This document shows positions 55,574 to 64,000 of a stretch of 64,000 nt of DNA, piece after piece. Origin of the DNA: Streptococcus toyakuensis (GTDB taxonomy: Bacteria; Bacillota; Bacilli; Lactobacillales; Streptococcaceae); the NCBI RefSeq assembly GCF_024346585.1, contig NZ_AP024523.1, positions 319,001 through 383,000 of the forward strand, given 5' to 3'. Below the pieces are notes generated by a model. That model saw only the letters and a list, made by a program, of their open reading frames with translations. It was not told where the DNA came from and made no database searches. Position 1 is the first letter of the stretch. Each line of letters opens with the position of its first letter. The position numbers were made by a program, and so were the translations under genes.

Positions 55574-56368
55574 ATGGATTTGGGTGATAATGAGCTAACA
55601 CTGACTCCCATACCTGGGAAAAGTGGTAAGGCTTATATGGGTAGCTATCCTGATGGGAAGCGCATCTTTGTAAAAATGAACACCTCTCCAATCCTACCTG
55701 GTCTAGCTAGAGAACAAATTGCTCCACAATTATTATGGAGTCGCCGTTTGGCAGATGGGCGTGATATGTGTGCTCAAGAATGGTTGACAGGCAAGATATT
55801 GACCCCCTATGATATGAATCGTAAACAAATCGTCAATATTTTAACCCGTCTTCATCGCTCACGTCCGTTGATGACACAGTTGAGTCGTTTGGGATATGCC
55901 ATGGAAACACCTGTAGATTTACTACAGTCTTGGCAGGAAACTGCTCCAGATGCTTTGCGTAAAAATCATTTTATCAGTGAAGTGATGGCTGATTTACGTC
56001 AGACTATTCCAGGATTTAGAGAGGACCATGCGACCATTGTCCATGGAGATGTACGACATAGTAATTGGATTGAGACAGACAGTGGCTTGATTTATTTGGT
56101 GGATTGGGATTCGGTTCGTTTGACCGACCGCATGTTTGATGTGGCCCATATGCTCTGTCATTATATTCCAGAACATCAGTGGAAGGAATGGTTGACCTAC
56201 TACGGTTACAAGTACAATCAAACAGTATTAAGTAAATTGTATTGGTACGGTCAGTTCTCTTATTTGAGCCAGATTTCCAAGTATTATATGAACCAAGATT
56301 TAGAAAATGTCAATCGGGAGATCCATGGCTTGCGTCACTTCCGAGACAAGTATGGAAAGAGAAGATGA
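55574..56368 (+). CDS. ccrZ: Cell cycle regulator CcrZ
   Basis: 264-residue protein with the choline-kinase/APH fold: [20 protein letters not shown] at the nucleotide loop, [12 protein letters not shown] as catalytic loop and [15 protein letters not shown] as metal-binding motif. In the pneumococcus CcrZ links division to DNA replication initiation through FtsZ and DnaA. AGGAAAGAA precedes the ATG; the end overlaps trmB by four bases. Confidence 0.9.
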   Translation: MDLGDNELTLTPIPGKSGKAYMGSYPDGKRIFVKMNTSPILPGLAREQIAPQLLWSRRLADGRDMCAQEWLTGKILTPYDMNRKQIVNILTRLHRSRPLMTQLSRLGYAMETPVDLLQSWQETAPDALRKNHFISEVMADLRQTIPGFREDHATIVHGDVRHSNWIETDSGLIYLVDWDSVRLTDRMFDVAHMLCHYIPEHQWKEWLTYYGYKYNQTVLSKLYWYGQFSYLSQISKYYMNQDLENVNREIHGLRHFRDKYGKRR

Positions 56369-57000
56369 GAGTTAGAAATCGTAAAGGGGCGACAGAATTA
56401 CTAGAGGCAAATCCCCAGTATGTGGTCCTCAATCCCTTGGAAGCCAAGGGGAAATGGCGGGACTTGTTTGGCAATGATAATCCCATTCATGTGGAAGTTG
56501 GAAGTGGAAAGGGTGCTTTTGTTTCAGGTATGGCTAAGCAAAACCCTGACATCAACTATATCGGGATTGATATTCAAAAGTCTGTTTTGAGCTACGCTTT
56601 GGACAAGGTGCTTGAAGTTGGAGTGCCTAACATCAAGCTCTTGTGGGTAGATGGTTCTGACTTGACCGACTACTTTGAAGACGGTGAGATTGATCGTTTG
56701 TATCTGAACTTTTCAGATCCTTGGCCGAAAAAACGCCATGAAAAGCGTCGTTTGACCTACAAAACCTTCTTGGATACCTTCAAACGTATCTTGCCTGAAA
56801 ATGGAGAAATTCATTTCAAGACGGATAACCGTGGCTTGTTTGAGTACAGCCTAGTGAGCTTTTCTCAGTATGGCATGAAGCTCAATGGTATCTGGCTAGA
56901 CTTACATGACAGTGATTTTGAAGGCAATGTCATGACAGAATACGAGCAAAAATTCTCCAACAAGGGGCAAGTTATCTACCGAGTTGAGGCAGAATTTTAA
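56365..57000 (+). CDS. trmB: tRNA (guanine-N7-)-methyltransferase
   Basis: 211-residue SAM enzyme forming m7G46 in tRNA. SAM-binding [20 protein letters not shown] and the family motif [17 protein letters not shown]. The start MRVRNRKG at 56365 shares bases with the ccrZ stop (ATGA); a longer frame from 56242 lies inside ccrZ and is rejected. A hairpin (AGCCTGA/TCAGGCT, 57006-57021) follows. Confidence 0.95.
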   Translation: MRVRNRKGATELLEANPQYVVLNPLEAKGKWRDLFGNDNPIHVEVGSGKGAFVSGMAKQNPDINYIGIDIQKSVLSYALDKVLEVGVPNIKLLWVDGSDLTDYFEDGEIDRLYLNFSDPWPKKRHEKRRLTYKTFLDTFKRILPENGEIHFKTDNRGLFEYSLVSFSQYGMKLNGIWLDLHDSDFEGNVMTEYEQKFSNKGQVIYRVEAEF

Positions 57001-57037
57001 GAAATAGCCTGAAATCAGGCTGTATAAGTGCTTTTGC

Positions 57038-57066
57038 TTTACATAAGTTGGCAAATGTGCTATACT
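57038..57066 (+). promoter_or_regulatory. Promoter of the rimP-nusA-infB operon
   Basis: TTTACA (57038-57043) and TATACT (57061-57066), 17 bases apart; the transcript would begin near 57073, giving a leader of about 55 bases before rimP. Confidence 0.78.
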
Positions 57067-57126
57067 AAGAGTAAGAATATGAGAAAGAGAGGCGGGGAAA
57101 TATCTTCGCCTCTTGCTTATGAGGAG

Positions 57127-57606
57127 GTGGACGCAATCGCAACAATCGTAGAATTAGTCAGAGAAGTTGTAGAACCTGTCATAGAAGCGCCTTTCGAACT
57201 CGTGGATATCGAGTATGGAAAGATTGGCAGTGACATGATTCTCAGTATTTTTGTAGATAAACCTGAAGGAATTACCTTGAACGACACGGCAGACTTGACA
57301 GAAATTATCAGTCCTGTCCTAGACACCATCAAGCCAGATCCCTTCCCAGAACAATATTTCCTAGAAATCACCAGTCCAGGCTTGGAACGTCCTTTAAAAA
57401 CCAAGGATGCCGTCGCTGGAGCGGTTGGGAAATACATCCATGTCGGGCTCTACCAAGCCATCGATAAGCAAAAGGTCTTTGAAGGAACCTTGTTGGCCTT
57501 CGAAGAGGACGAGTTGATCATGGAATATATGGACAAGACGCGTAAGAAAACGGTCCAAATTCCATACAGTTTAGTATCAAAAGCACGTTTAGCAGTAAAA
57601 TTATAG
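57127..57606 (+). CDS. rimP: Ribosome maturation factor RimP
   Basis: 159 residues required for 30S subunit maturation. N-terminal [20 protein letters not shown], conserved [14 protein letters not shown], and a C-terminal SH3-like domain. I give GTG 57127 because the product then has the family's usual start ([16 protein letters not shown]), but this GTG lies directly inside the GAGGAGGTG ribosome-site sequence, so the true start is uncertain; the ATG at 57079 is an in-frame alternative only a few bases after the predicted transcription start. Confidence 0.88.
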   Translation: MDAIATIVELVREVVEPVIEAPFELVDIEYGKIGSDMILSIFVDKPEGITLNDTADLTEIISPVLDTIKPDPFPEQYFLEITSPGLERPLKTKDAVAGAVGKYIHVGLYQAIDKQKVFEGTLLAFEEDELIMEYMDKTRKKTVQIPYSLVSKARLAVKL

Positions 57607-57649
57607 AAAAAGAAAGGATAGCTTTTGAGGATTCAAAAGTGAAGAAAAC

Positions 57650-58786
57650 ATGAGTAAAGAAATGCTAGAGGCCTTCCGCATTTTGGAAGAAGACAAGGGA
57701 ATCAAAAAAGAAGACATCATCGACGCAGTAGTAGAGTCGCTTCGTTCCGCTTATCGCAGACGCTATGGTCAATCAGACAGCGTAGCTATTGATTTCAATG
57801 AAAAAACAGGTGATTTCACAGTCTATACTGTTCGTGAAGTTGTGGATGAAGTCTTTGATAGCCGTTTGGAAATCAGCTTGAAAGATGCTCTTGCCATTAA
57901 TTCAGCCTACGAGCTTGGTGACAAGATCAAGTTTGAAGAAGCACCTGCTGAGTTTGGTCGTGTAGCAGCTCAATCTGCCAAACAAACCATCATGGAAAAA
58001 ATGCGCAAGCAAACACGTGCCATCACTTACAATACTTACAAAGAACATGAGCAAGAAATCATGTCTGGTACAGTAGAACGCTTTGACAACCGCTTTATCT
58101 ATGTCAACCTCGGCAGCATCGAAGCCCAATTGTCAAAACAAGACCAAATTCCTGGTGAAGTTTTTGCTTCTCATGATCGTATTGAAGTTTATGTTTACAA
58201 GGTTGAAGACAACCCTCGTGGTGTCAACGTCTTTGTTAGCCGTAGCCATCCAGAAATGATCAAACGTTTGATGGAGCAAGAAATTCCAGAAGTTTATGAT
58301 GGAACTGTTGAAATCATGAGCGTGGCTCGTGAAGCTGGTGACCGTACTAAGGTTGCAGTTCGTAGCCATAATCCAAACGTGGACGCTATCGGAACAATCG
58401 TTGGACGCGGTGGAGCGAATATCAAGAAGATCACTAGCAAATTCCACCCAGCTCGTTACGATGCCAAGAGCGACCGTATGGTCCCAATCGAAGAAAATAT
58501 CGACGTTATCGAGTGGGTAGCAGATCCAGCTGAATTTATTTACAATGCCATCGCTCCTGCTGAAGTGGACCAAGTTATCTTTGACGAAAACGACAGCAAA
58601 CGTGCCTTGGTTGTTGTACCAGACAACAAACTTTCTCTTGCTATCGGTCGTCGTGGGCAAAACGTTCGTTTGGCAGCTCACTTGACTGGTTACCGTATTG
58701 ATATCAAGTCTGCTAGTGAATTTGAAGCCATGGAAGAAGCTGGTTCGGTAGATTTGGAAGCAGAAAACGATACTGTAGAAGAATAA
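57650..58786 (+). CDS. nusA: Transcription termination/antitermination factor NusA
   Basis: 378 residues: NusA N-terminal domain (KKEDIIDAVVESLRSAYRRR), S1 domain, and two KH domains with GRGGANIKKI and GRRGQNVRLAAHLTGYRID. The C terminus is short and acidic without the extra acidic repeats of E. coli, normal for Firmicutes. It modulates pausing, intrinsic termination and antitermination. Confidence 0.97.
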   Translation: MSKEMLEAFRILEEDKGIKKEDIIDAVVESLRSAYRRRYGQSDSVAIDFNEKTGDFTVYTVREVVDEVFDSRLEISLKDALAINSAYELGDKIKFEEAPAEFGRVAAQSAKQTIMEKMRKQTRAITYNTYKEHEQEIMSGTVERFDNRFIYVNLGSIEAQLSKQDQIPGEVFASHDRIEVYVYKVEDNPRGVNVFVSRSHPEMIKRLMEQEIPEVYDGTVEIMSVAREAGDRTKVAVRSHNPNVDAIGTIVGRGGANIKKITSKFHPARYDAKSDRMVPIEENIDVIEWVADPAEFIYNAIAPAEVDQVIFDENDSKRALVVVPDNKLSLAIGRRGQNVRLAAHLTGYRIDIKSASEFEAMEEAGSVDLEAENDTVEE

Positions 58787-58807
58787 AAGCTGCTAGAGGA
58801 GGGAAAG

Positions 58808-59101
58808 ATGAAAACGAGAAAAATCCCTTTGCGCAAGTCTGTTGTGTCTAACGAAGTGATTGATAAGCGTGATTTGCTCCGTGTTGTCAAAAACAAAGAA
58901 GGACAAGTCTTTATCGATCCGACAGGCAAGGCCAATGGCCGCGGCGCTTATATTAAGCTAGACAATAAAGAGGCCCTAGAGGCCAAAAAGAAGAAAGTCT
59001 TTAACCGTAGCTTTAATATGGAAGTTGATGAAAGCTTTTATGACGAGTTGATCGCTTATGTGGATCACAAAGTGAAAAGAAGAGAGTTAGGACTTGAATA
59101 A
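58808..59101 (+). CDS. ylxR: YlxR-family RNA-binding protein
   Basis: 97-residue DUF448 protein with the GRGAYIKL signature (ANGRGAYIKLDNKEALEAKK) and the N-terminal basic stretch TRKIPLRKSVVSNEVIDKR. Conserved between nusA and infB; family members bind RNA or affect rnpB transcription. The end overlaps ylxQ by eight bases. Confidence 0.92.
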   Translation: MKTRKIPLRKSVVSNEVIDKRDLLRVVKNKEGQVFIDPTGKANGRGAYIKLDNKEALEAKKKKVFNRSFNMEVDESFYDELIAYVDHKVKRRELGLE

Positions 59102-59393
59102 GCAAAAGATAAGCAATCTCTTGGGACTTGCTCAGCGAGCAGGGCGGATTATATCGGGTGAAGAATTGGTGGTCAAAGCCATTCAAGACGGCAAGGCCAA
59201 GTTGGTCTTTCTTGCCCATGATGCTGGACCCAATCTGACCAAGAAGATTCAAGATAAAAGTCATTATTATCAAGTAGAAATTGTAACCGTGTTTTCAACA
59301 CTGGAATTAAGCATAGCAGTCGGAAAATCGAGAAAGGTTTTAGCTGTAACAGATGCTGGATTTACAAAGAAAATGAGGTCTCTTATGGAATAG
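59094..59393 (+). CDS. ylxQ: YlxQ, L7Ae-family RNA-binding protein
   Basis: 99 residues starting at TTG within the ylxR end. L7Ae/L30e fold: [39 protein letters not shown]. Predicted K-turn or ribosome-associated protein of unknown exact role. TTG start is supported by the position of GAGAG upstream and by the overlap. Confidence 0.9.
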   Translation: MNKQKISNLLGLAQRAGRIISGEELVVKAIQDGKAKLVFLAHDAGPNLTKKIQDKSHYYQVEIVTVFSTLELSIAVGKSRKVLAVTDAGFTKKMRSLME

Positions 59394-59409
59394 AAGAGGA
59401 GGACATGAT

Positions 59410-62199
59410 TTGTCTAAGAAAAGATTGTACGAAATCGCAAAAGAACTTGGAAAAGAAAGTAAAGAAGTTGTAGCGCGTGCAAAAGAGTTGGGCTTGGATG
59501 TGAAAAGCCACTCATCAAGTGTGGAAGAAGCTGTCGCTGCAAAAATCGTTGCTAGCTTTAAGCCTGCTGCTCCGAAAGCAGAAGCAAAACCTGCAGCACC
59601 AAAAGCAAGTGTAGAAAAGAAAGCCGAAAAATCTGAGCCAGCTAAACCAGCTGTAGCCAAGGAAGAGGTAAAACCAGCTGAGCCAGTTGCTCCTAAAACA
59701 GAAAAAGTAGCAGCTAAACCGCAAAGCCGTAATTTCAAGGCTGAGCGTGAAGCCCGTGCCAAAGAGCAGGCAGAACGACGCAAGCAAAATAAGGGCAATA
59801 ACCGTGACCAACAACAAAATGGGAACCGTCAGAAAAATGACGGCCGTAATGGTGGAAAACAAGGTCAAGGCAACCGCGACAATCGTCGTTTTAATGACCA
59901 AGCTAAGAGACAGCAAGGTCAGCAAAATCGTGGAAACGATCGCCGTCAACAAGAGGACAAACGTCCAAATCAAGCGGCTCCACGCATTGACTTTAAAGCC
60001 CGTGCAGCAGCATTGAAAGCAGAGCAAAACGCAGAGTACGCTCGTTCAAGCGAGGAACGTTTCAAGCAGACTCAGGCTGCCAAAGAAGCCTTGGCTCAAG
60101 CTAACAAACGCAAGGAACCAGAGGAAATCTTTGAAGAAGTGGCTAAGTTAGCTGAACAAGCACAACAAGTTCAAGCAGTGGTTGAAACAGCTCCTGTGAA
60201 AAAAGAAGTTGCAGTGGATACACGTCGTAAGAAGCAAGCCCGACCAGACAAAGAACGTGACGATTACGATCGCGAAGAAGATGGTCCTAGAAAACAACAA
60301 AAGAATCGAAGTAGTCAAAATCAAGTGAGAAATCAAAGAAATAGTAACTGGAATAACAACAAGAAGAACAAAAAAGGCAATAACAAGAACAATCGTAATC
60401 AGGCTCCAAAACCTGTTACAGAGCGTAAATTCCATGAATTGCCAACAGAATTTGAATATACAGATGGTATGACCGTTGCGGAAATCGCAAAACGTATCAA
60501 ACGTGAACCAGCTGAGATCGTTAAGAAACTCTTTATGATGGGCGTCATGGCCACACAAAACCAATCCTTGGATGGGGAAACAATTGAGCTCCTCATGGTG
60601 GATTATGGTATCGAAGCCAAACAAAAAGTTGAAGTGGATAATGCCGACATCGAACGTTTCTTTGTCGAAGATGGTTATCTCAATGAAGATGAATTGGTTG
60701 AGCGTCCACCAGTTGTAACTATCATGGGGCACGTTGACCACGGTAAAACAACACTCCTAGATACCCTTCGTAACTCTCGTGTTGCGACAGGTGAAGCAGG
60801 TGGTATCACTCAGCATATCGGTGCCTACCAAATCGTTGAAAATGGCAAGAAGATTACCTTCCTTGATACACCAGGACACGCGGCCTTTACATCAATGCGT
60901 GCGCGTGGTGCATCTGTTACCGATATTACTATTTTGGTTGTAGCGGCAGATGACGGGGTTATGCCTCAGACTATCGAAGCCATTAACCACTCAAAAGCGG
61001 CGAACGTTCCAATCATCGTAGCCATTAACAAGATTGATAAACCAGGTGCCAACCCAGAACGCGTTATCGGTGAATTGGCAGAGCATGGAGTTATGTCAAC
61101 TGCTTGGGGTGGAGATTCTGAATTTGTTGAAATCTCAGCTAAATTCAATCAAAACATCGAAGAATTGTTGGAAACAGTCCTTCTTGTGGCTGAAATCCAA
61201 GAGCTTAAGGCAGACCCAACAGTGCGTGCGATCGGTACGGTTATCGAAGCGCGCTTGGATAAAGGAAAAGGTGCGGTAGCAACCCTTCTTGTTCAACAAG
61301 GTACCTTGAATGTTCAAGACCCAATCGTTGTCGGAAATACCTTCGGTCGTGTCCGTGCTATGACCAACGACCTTGGTCGTCGTGTTAAGGTTGCAGGGCC
61401 ATCAACACCAGTTTCAATCACAGGTTTGAACGAAGCACCGATGGCGGGTGACCACTTTGCTGTTTACGAGGATGAAAAATCTGCGCGTGCGGCTGGTGAA
61501 GAACGTGCCAAACGTGCCCTTATGAAACAACGTCAAGCTACCCAACGTGTCAGCCTTGAAAACCTCTTTGATACGCTTAAAGCTGGTGAACTCAAATCAG
61601 TTAACGTTATTATCAAGGCCGACGTACAAGGTTCTGTTGAAGCCCTTTCTGCCTCACTTCAGAAAATCGATGTGGAAGGTGTTAAAGTTACCATCGTCCA
61701 CTCAGCGGTCGGTGCAATCAACGAATCAGACGTGACCCTTGCTGAAGCTTCAAATGCTTTTATCGTTGGTTTCAACGTACGCCCTACACCACAAGCTCGT
61801 CAACAAGCAGAAGCTGACGATGTGGAAATCCGTCTCCACAGCATTATCTACAAGGTTATCGAAGAGATGGAAGAAGCCATGAAAGGGATGCTTGATCCAG
61901 AATTCGAAGAAAAAGTTATCGGTGAAGCAGTTATCCGTGAAACCTTCAAGGTGTCTAAAGTGGGAACTATCGGTGGATTCATGGTTATCAACGGTAAGGT
62001 TACCCGTGACTCTAAAGTCCGTGTTATCCGTGACGGTGTCGTTATCTATGATGGTGAACTCGCAAGCTTGAAACACTACAAAGACGACGTCAAAGAAGTT
62101 ACAAACGGTCGTGAAGGTGGATTGATGATTGATGGCTACAATGATATCAAGACTGATGATGTGATTGAGGCATACGTCATGGAAGAAATCAAACGATAA
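59410..62199 (+). CDS. infB: Translation initiation factor IF-2
   Basis: 929-residue GTPase delivering fMet-tRNA to the 30S subunit. Starts at TTG behind GAGGAGG. An N-terminal IF2N domain, then a long Lys/Ala/Asn/Gln-rich variable linker to about residue 340, a second IF2N domain, and the G domain: G1 GHVDHGKT (440-447), G3 DTPGHAAF, G4 NKID. Domains II to IV follow, ending [13 protein letters not shown]. Antisense open frames over the linker are composition artefacts. Confidence 0.97.
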   Translation: MSKKRLYEIAKELGKESKEVVARAKELGLDVKSHSSSVEEAVAAKIVASFKPAAPKAEAKPAAPKASVEKKAEKSEPAKPAVAKEEVKPAEPVAPKTEKVAAKPQSRNFKAEREARAKEQAERRKQNKGNNRDQQQNGNRQKNDGRNGGKQGQGNRDNRRFNDQAKRQQGQQNRGNDRRQQEDKRPNQAAPRIDFKARAAALKAEQNAEYARSSEERFKQTQAAKEALAQANKRKEPEEIFEEVAKLAEQAQQVQAVVETAPVKKEVAVDTRRKKQARPDKERDDYDREEDGPRKQQKNRSSQNQVRNQRNSNWNNNKKNKKGNNKNNRNQAPKPVTERKFHELPTEFEYTDGMTVAEIAKRIKREPAEIVKKLFMMGVMATQNQSLDGETIELLMVDYGIEAKQKVEVDNADIERFFVEDGYLNEDELVERPPVVTIMGHVDHGKTTLLDTLRNSRVATGEAGGITQHIGAYQIVENGKKITFLDTPGHAAFTSMRARGASVTDITILVVAADDGVMPQTIEAINHSKAANVPIIVAINKIDKPGANPERVIGELAEHGVMSTAWGGDSEFVEISAKFNQNIEELLETVLLVAEIQELKADPTVRAIGTVIEARLDKGKGAVATLLVQQGTLNVQDPIVVGNTFGRVRAMTNDLGRRVKVAGPSTPVSITGLNEAPMAGDHFAVYEDEKSARAAGEERAKRALMKQRQATQRVSLENLFDTLKAGELKSVNVIIKADVQGSVEALSASLQKIDVEGVKVTIVHSAVGAINESDVTLAEASNAFIVGFNVRPTPQARQQAEADDVEIRLHSIIYKVIEEMEEAMKGMLDPEFEEKVIGEAVIRETFKVSKVGTIGGFMVINGKVTRDSKVRVIRDGVVIYDGELASLKHYKDDVKEVTNGREGGLMIDGYNDIKTDDVIEAYVMEEIKR

Positions 62200-62315
62200 T
62201 AGAGAAACGATAGCCAATTTGACTCGTCGTCAACAGCGCCTTGATGAACCTTCAGTTCTATCTAAGGCTTGTTTCCTAGATTCAAATGGCTCTAGTTCCT
62301 CTATCTAATAAAAAT

Positions 62316-62341
62316 AGCTAGGTCTGCTGGCCTAGCTTTTG
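62316..62341 (+). terminator. Hairpin between infB and rbfA
   Basis: AGCTAGG pairs with CCTAGCT and a TTTT tail follows, 25 bases before the rbfA ATG. It may attenuate rbfA relative to infB. Confidence 0.6.
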
Positions 62342-62365
62342 GTTCAAAGTAGAGAAAGGAATATC

Positions 62366-62716
62366 ATGGCAAATCATTTCCGTACGGATCGTGTGGGCAT
62401 GGAAATCAAACGTGAAGTCAACGAGATTTTGCAAAAGAAAGTCCGTGATCCGCGTGTCCAAGGCGTGACCATCACAGATGTTCAGATGCTAGGTGACTTG
62501 TCTGTTGCTAAGGTTTACTACACCATTTTGAGTAACCTTGCTTCGGATAATCAAAAAGCTCAAATCGGGCTTGAAAAAGCAACTGGTACCATCAAACGTG
62601 AACTTGGTCGCAATTTGAAATTGTACAAAATCCCAGATTTGACCTTCGTCAAAGACGAGTCCATCGAATATGGAAACAAGATTGACGAAATGCTACGCAA
62701 TCTGGATAAGAACTAA
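62366..62716 (+). CDS. rbfA: Ribosome-binding factor A
   Basis: 116-residue KH-fold protein for 30S maturation and cold adaptation. [20 protein letters not shown], the [20 protein letters not shown] strand and terminal [15 protein letters not shown]. Start MANHF at 62366 behind AGAAAGGA; upstream in-frame codons run through the hairpin. Last gene of the rimP operon. Confidence 0.95.
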   Translation: MANHFRTDRVGMEIKREVNEILQKKVRDPRVQGVTITDVQMLGDLSVAKVYYTILSNLASDNQKAQIGLEKATGTIKRELGRNLKLYKIPDLTFVKDESIEYGNKIDEMLRNLDKN

Positions 62717-62718
62717 AG

Positions 62719-62742
62719 AAGAGGGGAAACCCTCTTTTTTGG
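62719..62742 (+). terminator. rbfA terminator
   Basis: AAGAGGG and CCCTCTT around a short loop, then TTTT. Confidence 0.85.
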
Positions 62743-62825
62743 TGGAGGAAAAAGCAATAAAACATGCTGGCGGAATCTTTCCAGAGTTAAACATTATTAA
62801 AAAGCTTTATAAAATTCAACTTGTA

Positions 62826-62895
62826 TGATATTATAGGAAATGAAAGAGTGAGATAAAACGATTTTTCAGCAATAGCCAGCAAGGCTGGTATCGTT
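62826..62895 (+). promoter_or_regulatory. Promoter and leader hairpin of the small-gene pair
   Basis: Extended -10 TGaTATTAT (62826-62834), then a leader folding into AACGAT/ATCGTT (62857-62862 with 62890-62895) with an inner CCAGC-aag-GCTGG stem. No T run follows, so it is not a simple terminator; it could be a small regulatory leader. Confidence 0.45.
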
Positions 62896-62932
62896 AACAT
62901 TTTCAAAGTGCAGTTAAACGAGGGAAGATAAT

Positions 62933-63115
62933 ATGGGACTCATAAAAACTCTAGCTAAAACTTACGGGAATTACTTTTTGACCATGCAAGGTGTAAAAGT
63001 CATGAAAACGATAAAGAAAGATGACCATGTCGTTGTTGGTCTGGGGAAACTTTTTATTGCAGACAAGTTAATGGATACGGCTCGGTGGCTCATCAAGCCA
63101 GAGGAGAGAGAATGA
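62933..63115 (+). CDS. Small uncharacterised protein
   Basis: 60 residues (LIKTLAKTYGNYFLTMQGVK, then DDHVVVGLGKLFIADKLMD). No clear membrane helix. AGGGAAG precedes the ATG. It overlaps the next gene by four bases (ATGA), which supports it being real. Function unknown. Confidence 0.65.
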   Translation: MGLIKTLAKTYGNYFLTMQGVKVMKTIKKDDHVVVGLGKLFIADKLMDTARWLIKPEERE

Positions 63116-63264
63116 AATTTTTCTGGGCGATTCTTGCTATTCTTTTTATCAAACCGATTATTGGGATTGTGAAATTCTTGTGGATGATTATCTCTTTTGC
63201 AGTCCAATTGCTGTTTTACAAGATAGTGTTTAAGATATTGGATTGGCTCTTTAAACTTATTTAG
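63112..63264 (+). CDS. Very small hydrophobic membrane protein
   Basis: 50 residues, almost entirely hydrophobic with regular Lys/Trp/Phe (MKFFWAILAILFIKPIIGIV, then LWMIISFAVQLLFYKIVF). GAGGAGAGAGA gives a ribosome site, and the ATGA overlap suggests coupling. Two short helices or one kinked helix. No family recognised. Confidence 0.65.
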   Translation: MKFFWAILAILFIKPIIGIVKFLWMIISFAVQLLFYKIVFKILDWLFKLI

Positions 63265-63285
63265 ATAGTAATTCAAGTCGTGGGG

Positions 63286-63316
63286 AACTAGCAAGTCTTG
63301 TACTGCTAGTTTTTTA
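63286..63316 (+). terminator. Terminator after the small-gene pair
   Basis: AACTAGCA and TGCTAGTT around a 10-base loop, followed by a T run. Confidence 0.85.
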
Positions 63317-63329
63317 ATCTCTTTCCTTA

Positions 63330-63338
63330 TGGTATAAT
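63330..63338 (+). promoter_or_regulatory. Extended -10 promoter
   Basis: TGgTATAAT, 41 bases before the DUF1858 gene. Confidence 0.65.
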
Positions 63339-63379
63339 AAAATAAATAATATCATTTATAAACGATAATGGAGGTCGTC

Positions 63380-63613
63380 ATGGACAATATCATCGATGTG
63401 TCAATTCCTGTTGCAGAAGTGGTGGATAAGCATCCAGAAGTCTTGGAAATCCTAGTGGAGTTGGGTTTTAAACCCCTTGCTAATCCCCTGATGCGTAATA
63501 CTATCGGTCGTAAAGTATCACTCAAACAGGGTTCTAAGCTCGAAGGAACTCCTATGGATAAGATTGTCCGCACACTGGAAGCAAATGGCTACGAAGTGAT
63601 TGGATTAGACTAA
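63380..63613 (+). CDS. DUF1858 protein
   Basis: 77 residues (DVSIPVAEVVDKHPEVLEIL, GFKPLANPLMRNTIGRKVSL), the small helical DUF1858 domain often found beside or fused to DUF438/hemerythrin proteins, as here. Start 63380 follows GGAGG; ATG 63368 overlaps it. Suspected to relate to oxygen or nitric-oxide sensing through its partner; not proven. Confidence 0.82.
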   Translation: MDNIIDVSIPVAEVVDKHPEVLEILVELGFKPLANPLMRNTIGRKVSLKQGSKLEGTPMDKIVRTLEANGYEVIGLD

Positions 63614-64000
63614 TGGCAGATGAACGGATTCATGTCCTACGGGATATTTTGTTAGAATTGCATAATGGCGCCTCTCCTGAGTCGGTTCAGGAGCGCTTTG
63701 ATGCGACCTTTACAGGTGTTTCAGCTATCGAGATTTCCCTTATGGAGCACGAGCTGATGAACTCAGACTCAGGTGTCACCTTTGAAGATGTCATGGAACT
63801 CTGTGATGTTCATGCCAATCTTTTTAAAAATGCTGTTAAGGATGTCGAAGTTGCAGATACCGAGCACCCAGGTCACCCAGTTCGGATTTTCAAAGAAGAA
63901 AATCTAGCCCTCCGTGCAGCCTTGATTCGCATTCGTAGATTGTTAGATACCTATGAGTCTATGGAAGATGAAGAGATGCTTGCGGAGATGTGCAAGGGCT
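63613..64000 (+). CDS. DUF438 domain protein, 3' end outside window
   Basis: Begins ADERIHVLRDILLELHNGAS, with its ATG sharing a base with the DUF1858 stop, and stays open to the window edge (129 codons). EISLMEHELMNSDSGVTFED and a later His-rich TEHPGHPVRIFKEENLALRA match DUF438. Full-length members usually continue with a hemerythrin and a PAS domain; those would lie beyond 64000. Confidence 0.82.
   Translation, partial: MADERIHVLRDILLELHNGASPESVQERFDATFTGVSAIEISLMEHELMNSDSGVTFEDVMELCDVHANLFKNAVKDVEVADTEHPGHPVRIFKEENLALRAALIRIRRLLDTYESMEDEEMLAEMCKG

Noticed and set aside
58133..60741. Long reverse-strand open frames over nusA and infB (182, 170, 152 and 197 codons)
   Set aside because: They lie opposite strongly coding, well-conserved genes, lack ribosome sites, and their compositions (runs of Leu, Ser, Phe, Val) mirror the opposing Lys/Ala/Asn codons.

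Overview
The window reads as chromosome of a mitis-group Streptococcus (S. pneumoniae, S. mitis, S. pseudopneumoniae or a close relative). The evidence is low GC, AGGAGG-type ribosome sites, extended -10 promoters, and gene families and local orders I know from the pneumococcus: treB-treC, racE to yidD, piuBDCA, endoD-pgk, glnRA, hrcA-grpE-dnaK-dnaJ, the blp bacteriocin locus, ccrZ-trmB and rimP-nusA-infB-rbfA. The species cannot be fixed from the sequence alone. Two points argue against a typical pneumococcal arrangement. The piu/pepA block adjoins the endoD/pgk block directly, and a small PadR/DUF2812 operon lies between glnA and hrcA, where pneumococci usually carry a phase-variable type I restriction locus.

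Layout. 1-3.4 kb: trehalose PTS transporter (5' end outside the window) and trehalose-6-phosphate hydrolase. 3.5-9.7 kb: a tightly overlapping housekeeping run from a UPF0154 protein and glutamate racemase through a nucleotide pyrophosphatase, a phosphodiesterase, a CBS protein, a degenerate XerD-like protein, ScpA, ScpB and RluB to YidD. 9.8-11.2 kb: an IS3-family element sitting in the loop of a terminator hairpin. 11.3-15 kb: iron ABC transporter piuBDCA (reverse strand) behind a CodY-like box. 15-19.5 kb: galE, pepA, a small immunity-type protein and a Na/phosphate symporter. 19.8-26.6 kb: the large wall-anchored endoglycosidase EndoD and pgk, followed by a 72-bp synonymous-diverged leftover of a second pgk 3' end. 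26.7-36.7 kb: glnR-glnA, PadR/DUF2812 genes and the HrcA heat-shock operon with two CIRCE operators. 36.8-40.1 kb: small membrane proteins, HIT protein and the EcsAB transporter.

40.1-55.4 kb is the accessory region, a large blp quorum-sensing bacteriocin locus. It has regulators blpT/S/R/H, a distinctive BlpC pheromone, intact BlpB and BlpA exporters, and seven promoter cassettes facing away from blpA. I find nine BlpR-type boxes with one geometry: two 11-bp repeats starting 21 bp apart, then 28-29 bp to the -10. The cassettes encode double-glycine peptides, small membrane proteins likely to be immunity factors, a sortase-anchored thioredoxin-like protein and three CPBP-family membrane proteins. 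One 653-bp cassette is duplicated exactly in tandem. The mature part of every complete peptide has exactly two cysteines, as does the restored frame of the broken one. Two peptides look unlike classical two-peptide bacteriocins, and each precedes a paralogous CPBP gene. Working model: BlpC is exported and processed by BlpAB and sensed by BlpH; BlpR then fires all cassettes; BlpAB exports the peptides; the wall thioredoxin may form their disulfides; the membrane proteins protect the producer.

55.5-64 kb: ccrZ, trmB, the rimP-nusA-ylxR-ylxQ-infB-rbfA operon, two very small membrane-type genes, a DUF1858 protein and the start of a DUF438 protein that runs off the window. I saw no tRNA, rRNA or CRISPR array.
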